DNA of 64,000 bases from positions 124,001 through 188,000 of the forward strand of contig CAVTHT010000009.1 of NCBI GenBank assembly GCA_963734575.1. Reading direction: 5' to 3'. Made by a program: the position numbers and the translations under genes. The notes beneath the pieces were generated by a model. The model made no database searches. It was not told the origin of the DNA and saw only the letters and a program-made list of their open reading frames with translations. Positions 1 to 8,523 of the stretch are shown piece after piece; position 1 is the stretch's first letter; every line of letters starts with the position of its first letter. This DNA comes from CAIWHR01 sp963734575. Lineage in GTDB: Bacteria; Pseudomonadota; Gammaproteobacteria; Burkholderiales; Casimicrobiaceae.

Positions 1-1059
1 ATGCCTTCCGGCAGCCATCCGCGCTGCAGCATCATTCCATCGCACCTGCTGCGGCGCATCGCCCAGAACGGCGATGCGGCGCAACGTGACGCCGCGCTCG
101 GGACCCTCGCCACCGACGAAGGCGTGCGCCTCGCCCGCGCGACCTACCAGCTGCTCGAAAGCGGCGCCCACCGCGTGCTGCTCGCGGGCAATGCCGTCGC
201 GAAGCAGCGGACGATCTACGACGCGCACGGCGCGGAGGTCCTTCCGGGACGCGTCGTGCGCAACGAAGGCGGCGCCGCGGGCACCGACGTCGCCGTGAAC
301 GAGGCGTATGACGGTCTCGGGGCGACGTTCGACTTCTTCGCGGCCGCCTACGACCGCAATTCGATCGACGACGAGGGACTGCACCTCGATGCGACGGTGC
401 ACTACGGCCGGCGCTACGACAACGCGTTCTGGAACGGCCAGCAGATGGTCTTCGGCGACGGCGATGGCGATCTCTTCAATCGCTTCACCGTCGCGCTGGA
501 CGTGATCGGCCACGAGCTCACGCACGGCATCACGGGTGACGAGGCGCATCTCATCTACACCGGTCAGCCGGGCGCGCTCAACGAATCGATCTCGGACGTG
601 TTCGGATCGCTCGTGAAGCAGTACGCCCTGGGGCAGAAGGCCGCGGATGCCGACTGGCTGATCGGACAGGGCCTATTCACGCACAAGGTGCACGGCGTCG
701 CGCTGCGATCGATGAAGGCGCCCGGCACGGCGTTCGACGATCCCGTGCTCGGCAAGGACGAGCAACCGGGTCACATGCGCGACTTCGTGCGCACCACTGC
801 CGACAACGGCGGCGTGCACATCAACTCCGGCATCCCCAACCACGCCTTCTACCTGGCGGCAACGGCGATGGGTGGCTACGCGTGGGAGAAGGCGGGACGC
901 ATCTGGTACGAAACCCTGCGCGATCGCCGCCTCAAACCCACGGCGACGTTCGTGCAGTTCGCCCGCAGCACCGCCGCCAACGCGACGCACCTCTTCGGCA
1001 CCGCGGCGCGCAAGGCCGTGATCGCCGCGTGGGGCGAAGTGGGCGTGCGCGCGGGCTAG
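1..1059 (+). CDS. M4 (thermolysin-family) metallopeptidase, protealysin type
   Basis: Predicted secreted or periplasmic zinc endopeptidase of the protealysin branch of peptidase family M4. The 352-residue product has the short N-terminal propeptide region of this branch (CSIIPSHLLRRIA, residues 9-21) and no long FTP/PepSY propeptide. Zinc motif HELTH is at residues 171-175, with the third ligand Glu in GALNES near 195. A His-containing HINSGIPNHAFY segment sits near residue 275, as in the M4 C-terminal helical domain. The reading frame opens on the first base of the window, so a start further upstream cannot be excluded, but the propeptide motif lies where it should be for this start. The next gene, 18 bases downstream, encodes an emfourin-like inhibitor, a pairing known for protealysins. 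No classical signal peptide is visible, also typical of the group. Confidence 0.93.
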   Translation: MPSGSHPRCSIIPSHLLRRIAQNGDAAQRDAALGTLATDEGVRLARATYQLLESGAHRVLLAGNAVAKQRTIYDAHGAEVLPGRVVRNEGGAAGTDVAVNEAYDGLGATFDFFAAAYDRNSIDDEGLHLDATVHYGRRYDNAFWNGQQMVFGDGDGDLFNRFTVALDVIGHELTHGITGDEAHLIYTGQPGALNESISDVFGSLVKQYALGQKAADADWLIGQGLFTHKVHGVALRSMKAPGTAFDDPVLGKDEQPGHMRDFVRTTADNGGVHINSGIPNHAFYLAATAMGGYAWEKAGRIWYETLRDRRLKPTATFVQFARSTAANATHLFGTAARKAVIAAWGEVGVRAG

Positions 1060-1077
1060 GGAGACCCAGGAGGTCGC

Positions 1078-1407
1078 ATGCGCATCGCGCTCGGCATCGA
1101 AGGCGGTCTCGCGAGCTTCCCGGGGCTGCGGCGACGCACCACCATCGACACCGACGCGCTGCCGGAGCCGGAGCGCACGCAAGTGTGCGCGCTCGTGGAT
1201 GCCGCGCGCTTCTTCACCGCGGCGGACGCGCCCGCTGGCGCCCCCATGCCGGATGCGCGCACGTACCTGCTGGAGATCGAGGACGGCCCGCGGCGCCGGC
1301 AGCTGCGCGTGTGCGAGCCGGTGCGCGATCCGGCGATGGCAGAGCTCGTGGCACGAGTGCGCGATCTGGTGGCACGATCGCGCAACGCCGCGCCGCCGGC
1401 AGCCTGA
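1078..1407 (+). CDS. Emfourin-like inhibitor of the adjacent protealysin
   Basis: A 109-residue protein with the N-terminal pattern of emfourins: a basic-hydrophobic start followed by EGGLASFPGLRR (residues 8-19) and a TIDTDALP segment. Emfourins are cytoplasmic proteins that bind and inhibit cognate protealysins. The gene is preceded by a strong Shine-Dalgarno sequence (AGGAGG, 6-7 bases before ATG) and follows the peptidase stop by 18 bases, so the two are almost certainly co-transcribed. The C-terminal half is rich in Arg and Ala and carries no motif I recognise. Assignment rests on N-terminal similarity and synteny. Confidence 0.8.
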   Translation: MRIALGIEGGLASFPGLRRRTTIDTDALPEPERTQVCALVDAARFFTAADAPAGAPMPDARTYLLEIEDGPRRRQLRVCEPVRDPAMAELVARVRDLVARSRNAAPPAA

Positions 1408-1455
1408 CCAAAAAGCAAGCGCCGGACGGAGCGCCAGCACCGGCGCGGCCTCGAC

Positions 1456-1496
1456 GTGGATCATCCACCTGGATATCCACAAGTTGTGTGGATATC
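1456..1496. repeat. Nested inverted repeats with DnaA-box-like arms
   Basis: Two perfect palindromes lie between the convergent emfourin and acetyltransferase genes. The first is GTGGAT-C-ATCCAC (1456-1468). The second is GATATCCACA (1472-1481), spacer AGTTG, then TGTGGATATC (1487-1496). The inner arm ATATCCACA differs by one base from the DnaA box TTATCCACA, and the other arm is its inverted copy. No T-tract follows, so it is a poor intrinsic terminator. Function unknown. Confidence 0.6.
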
Positions 1497-1623
1497 TGCT
1501 GTACCTCCGATGCTCTGCGGTGACACGAAATGTTCTGCGCCGCATTGACAAAGGCGCATCGCGTCATGGATTCCGGCGCGCAGGTTGCGCGAAGCCGCGA
1601 TCGATGCGGCGTGCGTCGTGCCG

Positions 1624-2178
1624 TCAGCGCGTCAGCTCGCGCACGATGCGACACGGATTGCCGGCGGCAAACACGTCGCCGGGGATGTCGCGCACGACCA
1701 CGCTGCCGGCGCCGATCACCGCGCGCGCACCGATCGTCACGCCGGGACACACGATCGCGCCGCCGCCGATCCATGTGTCGTCACCGATCTGCACCGGCCG
1801 TCCGAACTCGTGCGTGCGTCGCGCGTGCGCGTCCATGGGATGCGACGCGGCGTAGATCTGCACCGCGGGCCCGAGCAGCACGCGCTCGCCGAACACGACC
1901 GGACAGATGTCCAGCACCACGCAGTTGAAGTTGAGGAAGCAGCCCGCGCCGAAGCGGATGTTGAAGCCGTAATCGCAGAAGAACGGCGGCTGGATCCACA
2001 CATCGTCGCCGCCGGCCCCGAGTAGTGCGCCCAGAATCGCGCGGCGCGTGCGTGCATCGGTGTCCGCCGTGGCATTGAGCGCCTGGCACAGGGCGTGCGC
2101 GCGTTCGCGGGCCTGCACCAGCTCCGGGTCGACGGGCGAGTAGAGCTCGCCGGCGATCATCTTCTCGCGCTCAGTCAT
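1624..2178 (-). CDS. maa: Maltose/galactoside O-acetyltransferase family protein (left-handed beta-helix)
   Basis: A 184-residue acetyl-CoA-dependent sugar O-acetyltransferase of the Maa/NodL/LacA family. The N-terminus (MTEREKMIAGELYSPVDPEL) is the family's mac domain, which begins with the typical K-M-x-x-G-E-x-Y pattern. From about residue 65 there are hexapeptide repeats forming a left-handed beta-helix, with FCDYGFNIRFG and the catalytic-His region ASHPMDAHARR near residue 115. The C-terminal coil IVCPGVTIGARAVIGAGSVV is classic. Length matches the family (about 185). The exact sugar acceptor cannot be told from sequence. It stands 46 bases upstream of the alpha/beta hydrolase gene on the same strand and might share its transcript. 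Confidence 0.9.
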   Translation of the reverse strand: MTEREKMIAGELYSPVDPELVQARERAHALCQALNATADTDARTRRAILGALLGAGGDDVWIQPPFFCDYGFNIRFGAGCFLNFNCVVLDICPVVFGERVLLGPAVQIYAASHPMDAHARRTHEFGRPVQIGDDTWIGGGAIVCPGVTIGARAVIGAGSVVVRDIPGDVFAAGNPCRIVRELTR

Positions 2179-2224
2179 GCGTCGTGCGCTTCACGGCGCC
2201 GCGTCTCCGAAAATCGCGACCGTA

Positions 2225-3208
2225 TCACGGTGCGACGCGACCTTCCGCCACCGCCGGACCGCGCAGGAAGGCGGTGATCTCCGCGAGCATCTCGGCGTGA
2301 TGACCGACCCATACGTGACCGCCGGTCGGATATCCCACGAACCGCGCGCCGGGCACCTGGCTGGCCGTATACCGCGCGCTTTCGAACGTGCCGAAGAGAT
2401 CGTCCTCGACGCTGATGACGAGCGTGCGCGGGCGCACCCGCTCCAGCGGATAACGCGGGAGATTGACGGTGATCGCGGCGTCGTTCACCAGTCCTGCGCG
2501 CCGCGGGCTCACGGGCAGGATGTCGTCGAGCATGCGGGCGACGCGCGCCTTCTCTTCCGGCGTCGCCTGGTCCACGACGTTGGAGGGCGTCGCCAGCAGC
2601 GCGTGCGTGAGGGTGCGCCGGCCGATCTTGGTGGCGATCCAGAAGAGCACGTCGGAGCGCAGTGTGGTGTCGAAAAAGAACCGGGTGGCGGCGGGCGCAT
2701 GCAGCGCGAGCGAGCCGCTGGGCGTCGGCGCATACAGCGCGGGCACCACCAGCACCAGGGCGCTCACGCGCTCCGGACGACGCAGGGCGAGCTGGATCGC
2801 CGAGGGCGCCCCGGCCGACGCGCCGATGACGGCGGCACGCTCGACGTGCAGGAAGTCGAGCAGGCACGCGTGCGCGTCCGCCTGCGCCATCGGCGAGGCA
2901 TCCGGCGGCAGTGGCGTGCGCAGATAGCCGAAGCGCGATACGGCGATCGCGCGAAACCCTCGACCCGCGAGCGCCGTGGCGATGTCGCGGACCTGGTCGA
3001 TGCCGCCGCCGGCGCCATGCACGAGGAGCACGGGCATGCCCTCGCCCGTCACCGCATATTCGATCGGACCGCACGCGGTCGCAGCCATCCGGCTGCCGGT
3101 GCCGACACGCTCCAGCGCCGCGTGCATGTCGCGCTGGAACGCGTAATACATCCCCGCCAGCGCCACGACGAGCGCGGCGCCTGCCGTCACCGCGATGCGC
3201 CGCCTCAC
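2225..3208 (-). CDS. Alpha/beta-fold hydrolase with N-terminal membrane anchor
   Basis: A 327-residue serine hydrolase of the alpha/beta-fold superfamily. A hydrophobic stretch (AVTAGAALVVALAGMYYAF) near the N-terminus is a signal anchor, so the enzyme is likely on the periplasmic side. The oxyanion loop LLVHGAGGG precedes the nucleophile elbow GASAGAPSA (Ser near residue 143). The acid is probably Asp in SVEDDLFG and the base His in PTGGHVW near the C-terminus. The start is a GTG whose last bases overlap the stop of the upstream DUF4186 gene (GTGA, 3205-3208), so the two are translationally coupled. Substrate unknown. Confidence 0.82.
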   Translation of the reverse strand: MRRRIAVTAGAALVVALAGMYYAFQRDMHAALERVGTGSRMAATACGPIEYAVTGEGMPVLLVHGAGGGIDQVRDIATALAGRGFRAIAVSRFGYLRTPLPPDASPMAQADAHACLLDFLHVERAAVIGASAGAPSAIQLALRRPERVSALVLVVPALYAPTPSGSLALHAPAATRFFFDTTLRSDVLFWIATKIGRRTLTHALLATPSNVVDQATPEEKARVARMLDDILPVSPRRAGLVNDAAITVNLPRYPLERVRPRTLVISVEDDLFGTFESARYTASQVPGARFVGYPTGGHVWVGHHAEMLAEITAFLRGPAVAEGRVAP

Positions 3209-3582
3209 GCCCGTTCCCCTTCGCTGCCATCGTCCTGCTGCGCACGCAGCCACCGCTCGATCGCCGCAACGACGTGCGCGCGCTCGTCTTCGGTCAACAG
3301 GTGACCGCGCCGGATGCCGTGCCATTTCTCCAGGCACGAGCGGCAGCAGCAGGCGGTCGCGTGCTGGGCGGTGAACACGGGATGGCCGCGATAGGGCGTC
3401 TGCTTGCCGTCGTTGCGCGGCTCTGCCGGTGCGAGGCGTTGCGCGACGAACGTTTCCGCATGCGCGAGCACTTCCGCGAGGCCTTTCTGCGCGAGGTAGG
3501 CGCGCTCGGTGCGGCCCAGCCGGAACCGGCGCCGAAAGGTCGACCCGGCGAGGCGCTGGAAGATGGCATCGAGGGTACGCAT
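3205..3582 (-). CDS. DUF4186 family protein
   Basis: A 125-residue protein of the conserved DUF4186 family. It shows the family's hallmark blocks: RTLDAIFQRLAGSTFRRRFRL near the N-terminus, RLAPAEPRNDGKQTPYRGHPVF in the middle and HATACCCRSCLEKWHGI toward the C-terminus. The Cys/His cluster in the last block could bind metal, but function is unknown for the whole family. I chose the ATG at 3582 over an earlier in-frame ATG at 3630 because the family begins at this point. It overlaps the following hydrolase by 4 bases. Confidence 0.85.
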   Translation of the reverse strand: MRTLDAIFQRLAGSTFRRRFRLGRTERAYLAQKGLAEVLAHAETFVAQRLAPAEPRNDGKQTPYRGHPVFTAQHATACCCRSCLEKWHGIRRGHLLTEDERAHVVAAIERWLRAQQDDGSEGERA

Positions 3583-3699
3583 GGGGTGCACGGCCAAGCA
3601 GGGAGCGCGCCGCAACCACGGCACGAGCACGCGGCCGCTCGCGGCGGTGATCCATTGGACTCCCGGCGCCGCGCCGATGCAACCGCGGCGCCAGACCGG

Positions 3700-4556
3700 T
3701 CAGCGACGCACGGCCGGCGACTCGAGCGGCAAGCCCTGTGCCCGCCACGCGAGGAAGAGCTCGAGATCGGTCAGCTCCGGCGCGCCGGGCGCCGGCATTT
3801 CCGCGCGCACGCCGAAGAGGCACGCACGCAGGCGGCGCTGCAGGGAACCCAGGCCCTGCCATTCGAGCCGATACGCCGGGAAGCCGTTGCCATGACCCTG
3901 GCTGATGCGCTCGCGGAGCAGGCTCCTGCCCCAGTTCTGCTCGTGACATTGCGCGCACGACAGGTTCATCTGGCCACGTCGCTGGTAGTAGAACGCGCGG
4001 CCGCGGTCGAACGCGAGGCGCGCGGGGCCGTCGATCGATACCGCCAGCGGCATGCCGCGCGACTGATAGGTGACATACGCGGCGAGGGCGAGCAGCTCGT
4101 CGGATTCGCGCTGCAGCGGGGCCGCGCGCTGCTGCTGCGTGCGGCAGGCGGCGATGCGCTCGTCCAGGTCGAGCACATGACCGGCACCTGCGTCGTGCGC
4201 GGGATAACGTGCCGCGACGCCGCGCATCGACGTGCGTGCGTCGCCGTGGCACGACGCGCAGCTCGCGCGCGCCGCGCCTTCGGTCGCGCTCCACAGCTTC
4301 TCGCCACGCTCAACCCACAGCATGCCGGGGTTGGCGAACTCGTCGGCCTGCATCGCCTGCACGTCCGGCCCGGCAAACGTGCTGCCCGACATCAGCTGCG
4401 ACAGCGGCAGCACGCGCTCCTGGGCGCTCGCGGGCAGTGCGCCGAGCACGTGCACACCGCGACGAGCGACACGAGCGCGAAGGATTGCACGCGAGCGCGC
4501 ACGCGACCGGCCGCGAGCGCGGGCAGGACGCGGCGCGCGCCTGGCGTACCGCGCAT
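3700..4556 (-). CDS. soxA: SoxA, diheme sulfur-oxidation cytochrome c subunit (frameshifted in signal peptide)
   Basis: Catalytic subunit of the SoxAX cytochrome, which oxidatively attaches thiosulfate to the SoxYZ carrier in the periplasm. Two c-type heme sites are visible, CASCH and CAQCH, and the active-site cysteine motif RLRACLFGVRAE toward the C-terminus. The ATG at 4556 overlaps the soxZ stop (TGATG) and opens a signal-peptide-like stretch (VQSFALVSLVAV), but the mature protein reads in another frame from about 4455 (ALPASAQE then the SoxA body). An indel near 4440-4460 must be corrected to join them. Without correction only a product starting at the internal GTG 4455 would be made, lacking an export signal. 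Part of a soxXYZA run on the minus strand. Confidence 0.88.
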
Positions 4557-4877
4557 CACGCGACGACGACGGCAGCGCGATCGCTGCCCCGCGCCCCGGC
4601 GTCGTCCACCCATTCGAAGGTCAGCTCGCCCGAGTCGCGCGCGGTCACGAAGAAGCGCAGGTACGGGATTGGCCGCGATGCCCGAGCTCATGCGCACCGA
4701 GAACACGGGCTCGCCGTTGTAGCGGCACACGAAGCTGCGGATCACGTTGCGCGGGATGGACTTGCCCGCATTGTCCATGCGGTAGCCGGTCTCCATCGCA
4801 TGCCGGATCGAGATGCGCACCTCGAACGGCTCGCCGCGGACCAGCCGGGCGGGAACGTTGACGCGTGAATCGGCCAT
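4556..4877 (-). CDS. soxZ: SoxZ, sulfur-carrier partner subunit (one-base insertion)
   Basis: SoxZ pairs with SoxY to form the carrier to which thiosulfate is bound during oxidation. The N-terminal two thirds (VNVPARLVRGEPFEVRISI, then HAMETGYRMDNAGKSIP and IRSFVCRYNGEPVFS) match the SoxZ immunoglobulin-like fold. After SSGIAANP the frame is lost. Deleting one C from the run near 4667-4669 restores the expected continuation (AANPYLRFF, then SGELTFEWVDDAG) and a stop at 4556-4558. Corrected length is 106 residues, normal for SoxZ. It begins 4 bases after the soxY stop and overlaps soxA, so the four genes form one operon. Confidence 0.88.
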
Positions 4878-4881
4878 GCGG

Positions 4882-5350
4882 TCAGGTCCCGTCCATGCAG
4901 CCGGCGAGCGTCACCACGACTTCGACGGCGGCGGCGAGCAGCGTGTCGTCGGCGAGCACGGCGATGGCCACGATGTGCTGCGTGCCCGCTAGCCGGATGC
5001 GCGAATCGATCTCGACCCGCGCGCACGGCACCGGGAACTCGAACACCGCCATGTCGGGGACCGGATTCGTTTCCGAGAAGAGATGGATTGCGCGCACGTG
5101 GGCCCCGCTCGCGAACGGCCCATCCACGGCGAGCTTCATCGGAACCGCGAAGCCGTTGTCGGCAAGCCGTGGCAGCGTGAGCCGCATTCGCTCCCAGCGC
5201 GGGACGCGCCCGGCAAGAAAGGCCTGCAAGCGCAGGGATGTCGGGCAGATCCGTCGCGGCGCCGCGCGCTGGCAGCCACGGCACGACGGCGAGCGCGGCG
5301 GCAGCGCGCAACCACTGGCGGCGAGTGGCCGTTCCGCGCGGGCGTGTCAT
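4882..5350 (-). CDS. soxY: SoxY, sulfur-carrier subunit with unusual C-terminus (one-base insertion)
   Basis: Covalent sulfur carrier of the Sox system. The N-terminus has a twin-arginine signal (RRQWLRAAAALAVVPWLP) consistent with Tat export. The frame breaks after DLPDIPAL; removing one T near 5229-5231 joins it to QAFLAGRVPRWERMRLTLP and the SoxY body, with ADNGFAVPMKLAVDGPF and HLFSETNP blocks. Canonical SoxY ends in GGCGG with the carrier Cys on a swinging arm. This protein ends LAGCMDGT, so the Cys is kept but its flexible glycine neighbours are replaced. Start ATG overlaps the soxX stop (ATGA, 5347-5350). Confidence 0.88.
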
Positions 5351-5805
5351 CGCAGCGTGCCGAGGAACGCGACGAGGTCCTCGACGTCCTGCGCACGCAG
5401 GATCGTCCGGCCGCGATACGCTGCAGCCACGTCGTTCAAGCCGTCGGTGCGGTAGTAGCTCGGCATGATCGTGTCCGCACGCACCCTCAGGTTGTCCGCG
5501 ATCCGCAGACGGATCTGCGCGGACGTGAGCCGCGATCCCACGCCCGCGAGCGATGGTCCGAGGTCGCCCGCGAAGGGCAGCGCGGCGTCGGGGATGGCAT
5601 GGCAGAGCACGCAGTTCGCGTTCTCCCGCGCGACGAGCAGCGCGCGACCGCGGGCGACGTCACCGCCGGGGGCCAGCGGCGCGGGAATGCCGTCACCGAT
5701 CACCTGCAGCGGCGGCGCCGCATTGCCTGCAGCGAACGCGCCCGATGCCATCGTCGTCGTGATCCACGCGGCGCACAGTGCGACGCAGCCCCGTCGCCGA
5801 TTCAC
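5347..5805 (-). CDS. soxX: SoxX, monoheme sulfur-oxidation cytochrome c subunit
   Basis: Electron-accepting partner of SoxA. The 152-residue protein has an N-terminal signal peptide ending about AFAAG (residue 26), a single heme site CVLCH near residue 66, and the distal Met region ADTIMPSYYRTDG typical of SoxX. The reading frame is intact. The gene starts 22 bases after the molybdenum hydroxylase stop and overlaps soxY by 4 bases, so transcription may come from the oxidoreductase pair upstream. No soxB, soxC or soxD is present in the window. Confidence 0.92.
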   Translation of the reverse strand: MNRRRGCVALCAAWITTTMASGAFAAGNAAPPLQVIGDGIPAPLAPGGDVARGRALLVARENANCVLCHAIPDAALPFAGDLGPSLAGVGSRLTSAQIRLRIADNLRVRADTIMPSYYRTDGLNDVAAAYRGRTILRAQDVEDLVAFLGTLR

Positions 5806-5827
5806 GCGCTGCGCCCCGCTGCAGCCT

Positions 5828-8040
5828 TCAGGCGCGGCGCAGCGTCGCCGTCTCGTTCTTCAGCGGCAGGTTGCGCACCGGCTTGCCCGTCGCGGCGAAG
5901 ATCGCGTTCATGACCGACGGCGCGACCACGCAGATCGTCGGCTCGCCGACGCCGCCCCAGAAATCGTACGTCGGCACGATGACGGTCTCCACCTTGGGCA
6001 TCTCGGCGAGGCGCAGGATCTGGTACTGGTGGAAGTTCTGCTCCACGAGGCGGCCCTTCTCGATCGTGCACTCGCCATAGAACGCGGCAGACAGCCCGTA
6101 CGCGACGGAGCCTTCGACCTGCGCGGCGATCTGGTCCGGATTCACCGCATGGCCGCAGTTCAGCGCCAGCACCATCCGATGCACCTTCACCTCGCCCTTG
6201 TCGCTCACCGACACTTCGGCGACCGCCGCCGAGTAGCTGCCGTAGCCCATGAATTGCGCAATGCCGCGGTGCACGCCGGCAGGGAGCGGCGTGCCCCAGC
6301 CCGCCTTCTCGGCGGCCGCGTTCAGCACCGCCAGATGCTTCGGGTGCTGCTGCATGAGCGCACGGCGAAATTCGAGCGGATCCTTGCCCGCCGCCTTCGC
6401 CACCTCGTCCATGAAGCACTCGAGGTAGATGCCGTTCTGGTTGGTGTTGACGCCGCGCCACGGCCCCACGGGGACGTGCGTGTTGCGCATCGCGTATTCG
6501 ATCAGCAGGTTGGGAAACGTGTAGCCGAACTGCGCGTCGCCCGGCTTCTCGTAATAGCCCTGCAGCTGCCGCTCGTCCTTGCCGTCGCGCGCGAGCGCGG
6601 AGCCGTTGAAGGCGTTGATGGACTGGCCGGACACGCGCAGGTGGAAGCCGGACACGTTGCCCTGCTCGTCGAGCCCCGCCTGCAGGCGGCACTGCGAGAT
6701 CGGACGGTAGAAATCGTGCGTCATGTCCTCTTCGCGGCTCCAGATCATCTTCACCGGGACGCCGGGAAACTGCTTCGCGATGGCCACGGCCTGGCGCACG
6801 TAATCGGCCGCGCCGCGCCGGCCGAAGCCGCCGCCGAGGGTGTGCTTGTACACGTCGCACTTCTCGAGCGGCAGGCCCGACGCTTCGGAGAGTGCCGCGA
6901 GCGCCGCTTCCGCGTTCTGCGTCGGCGCCCACGCTTCCGCGCGCTCGGCCGTGACGCGCACCGTGCAGTTCATCGGCTCCATCGTCGCGTGCGCGAGGAA
7001 GGGCGTGCCGTAGACCGCCTCGACCTTCTTCGGCGCTGCGGCGATGGCCTCGAGCGCGTCGCCGCTCTTGCGATACTGGAAGACGTCCTTCGCCTCCAGG
7101 CCCTCCCGCAGGTGCGCGGCGATGGTGGCGCTCGACTGCGTTGCGCCGGGGCCTTCGTCCCAGACCACGGGCAGCGCATCGAGGGCCTTCTTCGCGCGCC
7201 ACCAGGTGTCGGCAACCACGGCCACCGTGGCATCGTTGACCTTCACGGCGCGCGGCTTGCCCGGCAGGCTGGCGATCTTCGTCTGGTCGAAGCTCACGAC
7301 ACGTCCGCCGTACACCGGACACGCCTTGATCGCCGCGTTGAGCATGCCGGGCAGCTTGAGATCGATCGCGTACACGAGACTGCCGTCGAGCTTCGGCGCC
7401 GTGTCGAGGCGCTTCATCGGCTTGCCGGCGACCTTCCACGTGCGCGGGTCCTTGAGCGTGATGCTCTTCGCATCGGGCGGCGCGAGCTTCGCGGCCGCCG
7501 CGGCCACCTTGCCGTAGCTCGTGGTTCGGCCCGACGCCGCGTGGCGGATGATGCCGTCGGCAACCGTGAGCTCGCCCACCGGAACGTTCCAATCGCTCGC
7601 CGCGGCCTGCAGCAGCATGATGCGCGCGGCCGCGCCGCCGCGCCGCACGTAGTCCTCGGAAGTGCGTATGCCGCGGCTGCCGCCGGTGCCCATCTCGCCC
7701 CAGGCACGCTTTCGCGCGAGGTTCTCGCCGGGCGTCGGCATTTCGGTGGAGACCTTGGTCCAGTCGCACTCGAGCTCCTCGGCAACGAGCTGCGCGAGGC
7801 CCGTGAGCGTGCCCTGCCCCATCTCCGAGCGTGCGATGCGGATGACGCACGTGTCGTCCGGGACGAATGACCACCCAGGCGTTGACCTCGCTGGCTGCCG
7901 GCGCGCCCGCAGCCCGACGCCGCGGGCGATGCGCCGAACGACACGGGGATGCCGAGCGCGAGTCCGCCGCCCGCCACGGCGGCCGAGCCGACGATGAAGC
8001 GGCGACGGGAGAGACTGGTGACGCGCGTCTTGCTGCTCAT
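5828..8040 (-). CDS. Tat-exported molybdopterin-binding subunit of a xanthine-dehydrogenase-family oxidoreductase (IorB/aldehyde dehydrogenase type)
   Basis: Large subunit of a molybdenum hydroxylase that would hydroxylate an N-heterocycle or oxidise an aldehyde. The N-terminus SLSRRRFIVGSAAVAGG is a twin-arginine signal. The body contains blocks typical of the IorB-like branch: SEMGQGTLTGLAQLVAEEL, GEMGTGGSRGIR, LGGGFGRRGAADY and GPWRGVNTNQNGIY, and the C-terminal GVGEPTI loop. About 737 residues after correction, the usual length. The frame is disturbed between about 7870 and 7930 by two one-base insertions (one a duplicated G before DDTCVIRI). The ATG at 8040 has a clear Shine-Dalgarno (AGGGGA) and lies 9 bases after the 2Fe-2S subunit stop. 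Substrate not predictable; a c-type cytochrome often completes such enzymes but none of that kind is seen other than SoxX/SoxA. Confidence 0.88.
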
Positions 8041-8049
8041 GGTCGTCCC

Positions 8050-8523
8050 CTAGGCCTTCGCCTTGTTGCGCGGCGTGTCCGCCGCCGCCATGTGCACGGC
8101 GGCGCGGATGCGCTGGTAGGTGCCGCAGCGGCAGATGTTCGTCATCGCGTCGTCGATGTCCTGATCCGTCGGCGCGGCGTTCTTCTGGAGCAGCGCCGCG
8201 GCGGCCATGATCTGGCCGGACTGGCAATAGCCGCACTGCGGCACGTCGAGCGCGAGCCACGCCTTCTGCACCGGATGCGCAGCGGCCGGCGACAGGCCTT
8301 CGATGGTCACGATGCGATCGCTCGCCTTGATGCTGCTCACGGGCAACGAGCACGAGCGTCGCACCTCGCCGTTGATGTGGACGGAACATGCCCCGCATTG
8401 GGCGACGCCGCAGCCGTACTTGGTCCCGGTCAGGCCGACCTGCTCGCGGATGACCCAGAGGAGGGGTGTGTCGGGCTCGACCCGGACGTCGAAGGCCTTG
8501 CCGTTGATGTTGAGTTTCGCCAC
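8050..8523 (-). CDS. 2Fe-2S iron-sulfur subunit of the molybdenum hydroxylase (IorA type)
   Basis: A 157-residue electron-transfer subunit with two [2Fe-2S] domains. Plant-type ferredoxin motif CGVAQCGACSVHI is near residue 40 with a further Cys in RRSCSLPV. The C-terminal alpha-helical cluster has CGYCQSGQ and CRCGTYQRI. The start is GTG at 8523 (VAKLNING), chosen because a GGGAGAG Shine-Dalgarno lies just upstream and family members begin here. An earlier in-frame ATG at 8574 would add an unconserved Arg-rich tail. It is the first gene of the oxidoreductase-sox run. Confidence 0.92.
   Translation of the reverse strand: MAKLNINGKAFDVRVEPDTPLLWVIREQVGLTGTKYGCGVAQCGACSVHINGEVRRSCSLPVSSIKASDRIVTIEGLSPAAAHPVQKAWLALDVPQCGYCQSGQIMAAAALLQKNAAPTDQDIDDAMTNICRCGTYQRIRAAVHMAAADTPRNKAKA

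Noticed and set aside
5465..7870. Plus-strand frame of 801 codons opposite the Mo-hydroxylase
   Set aside because: Antisense of conserved codons; composition alone.
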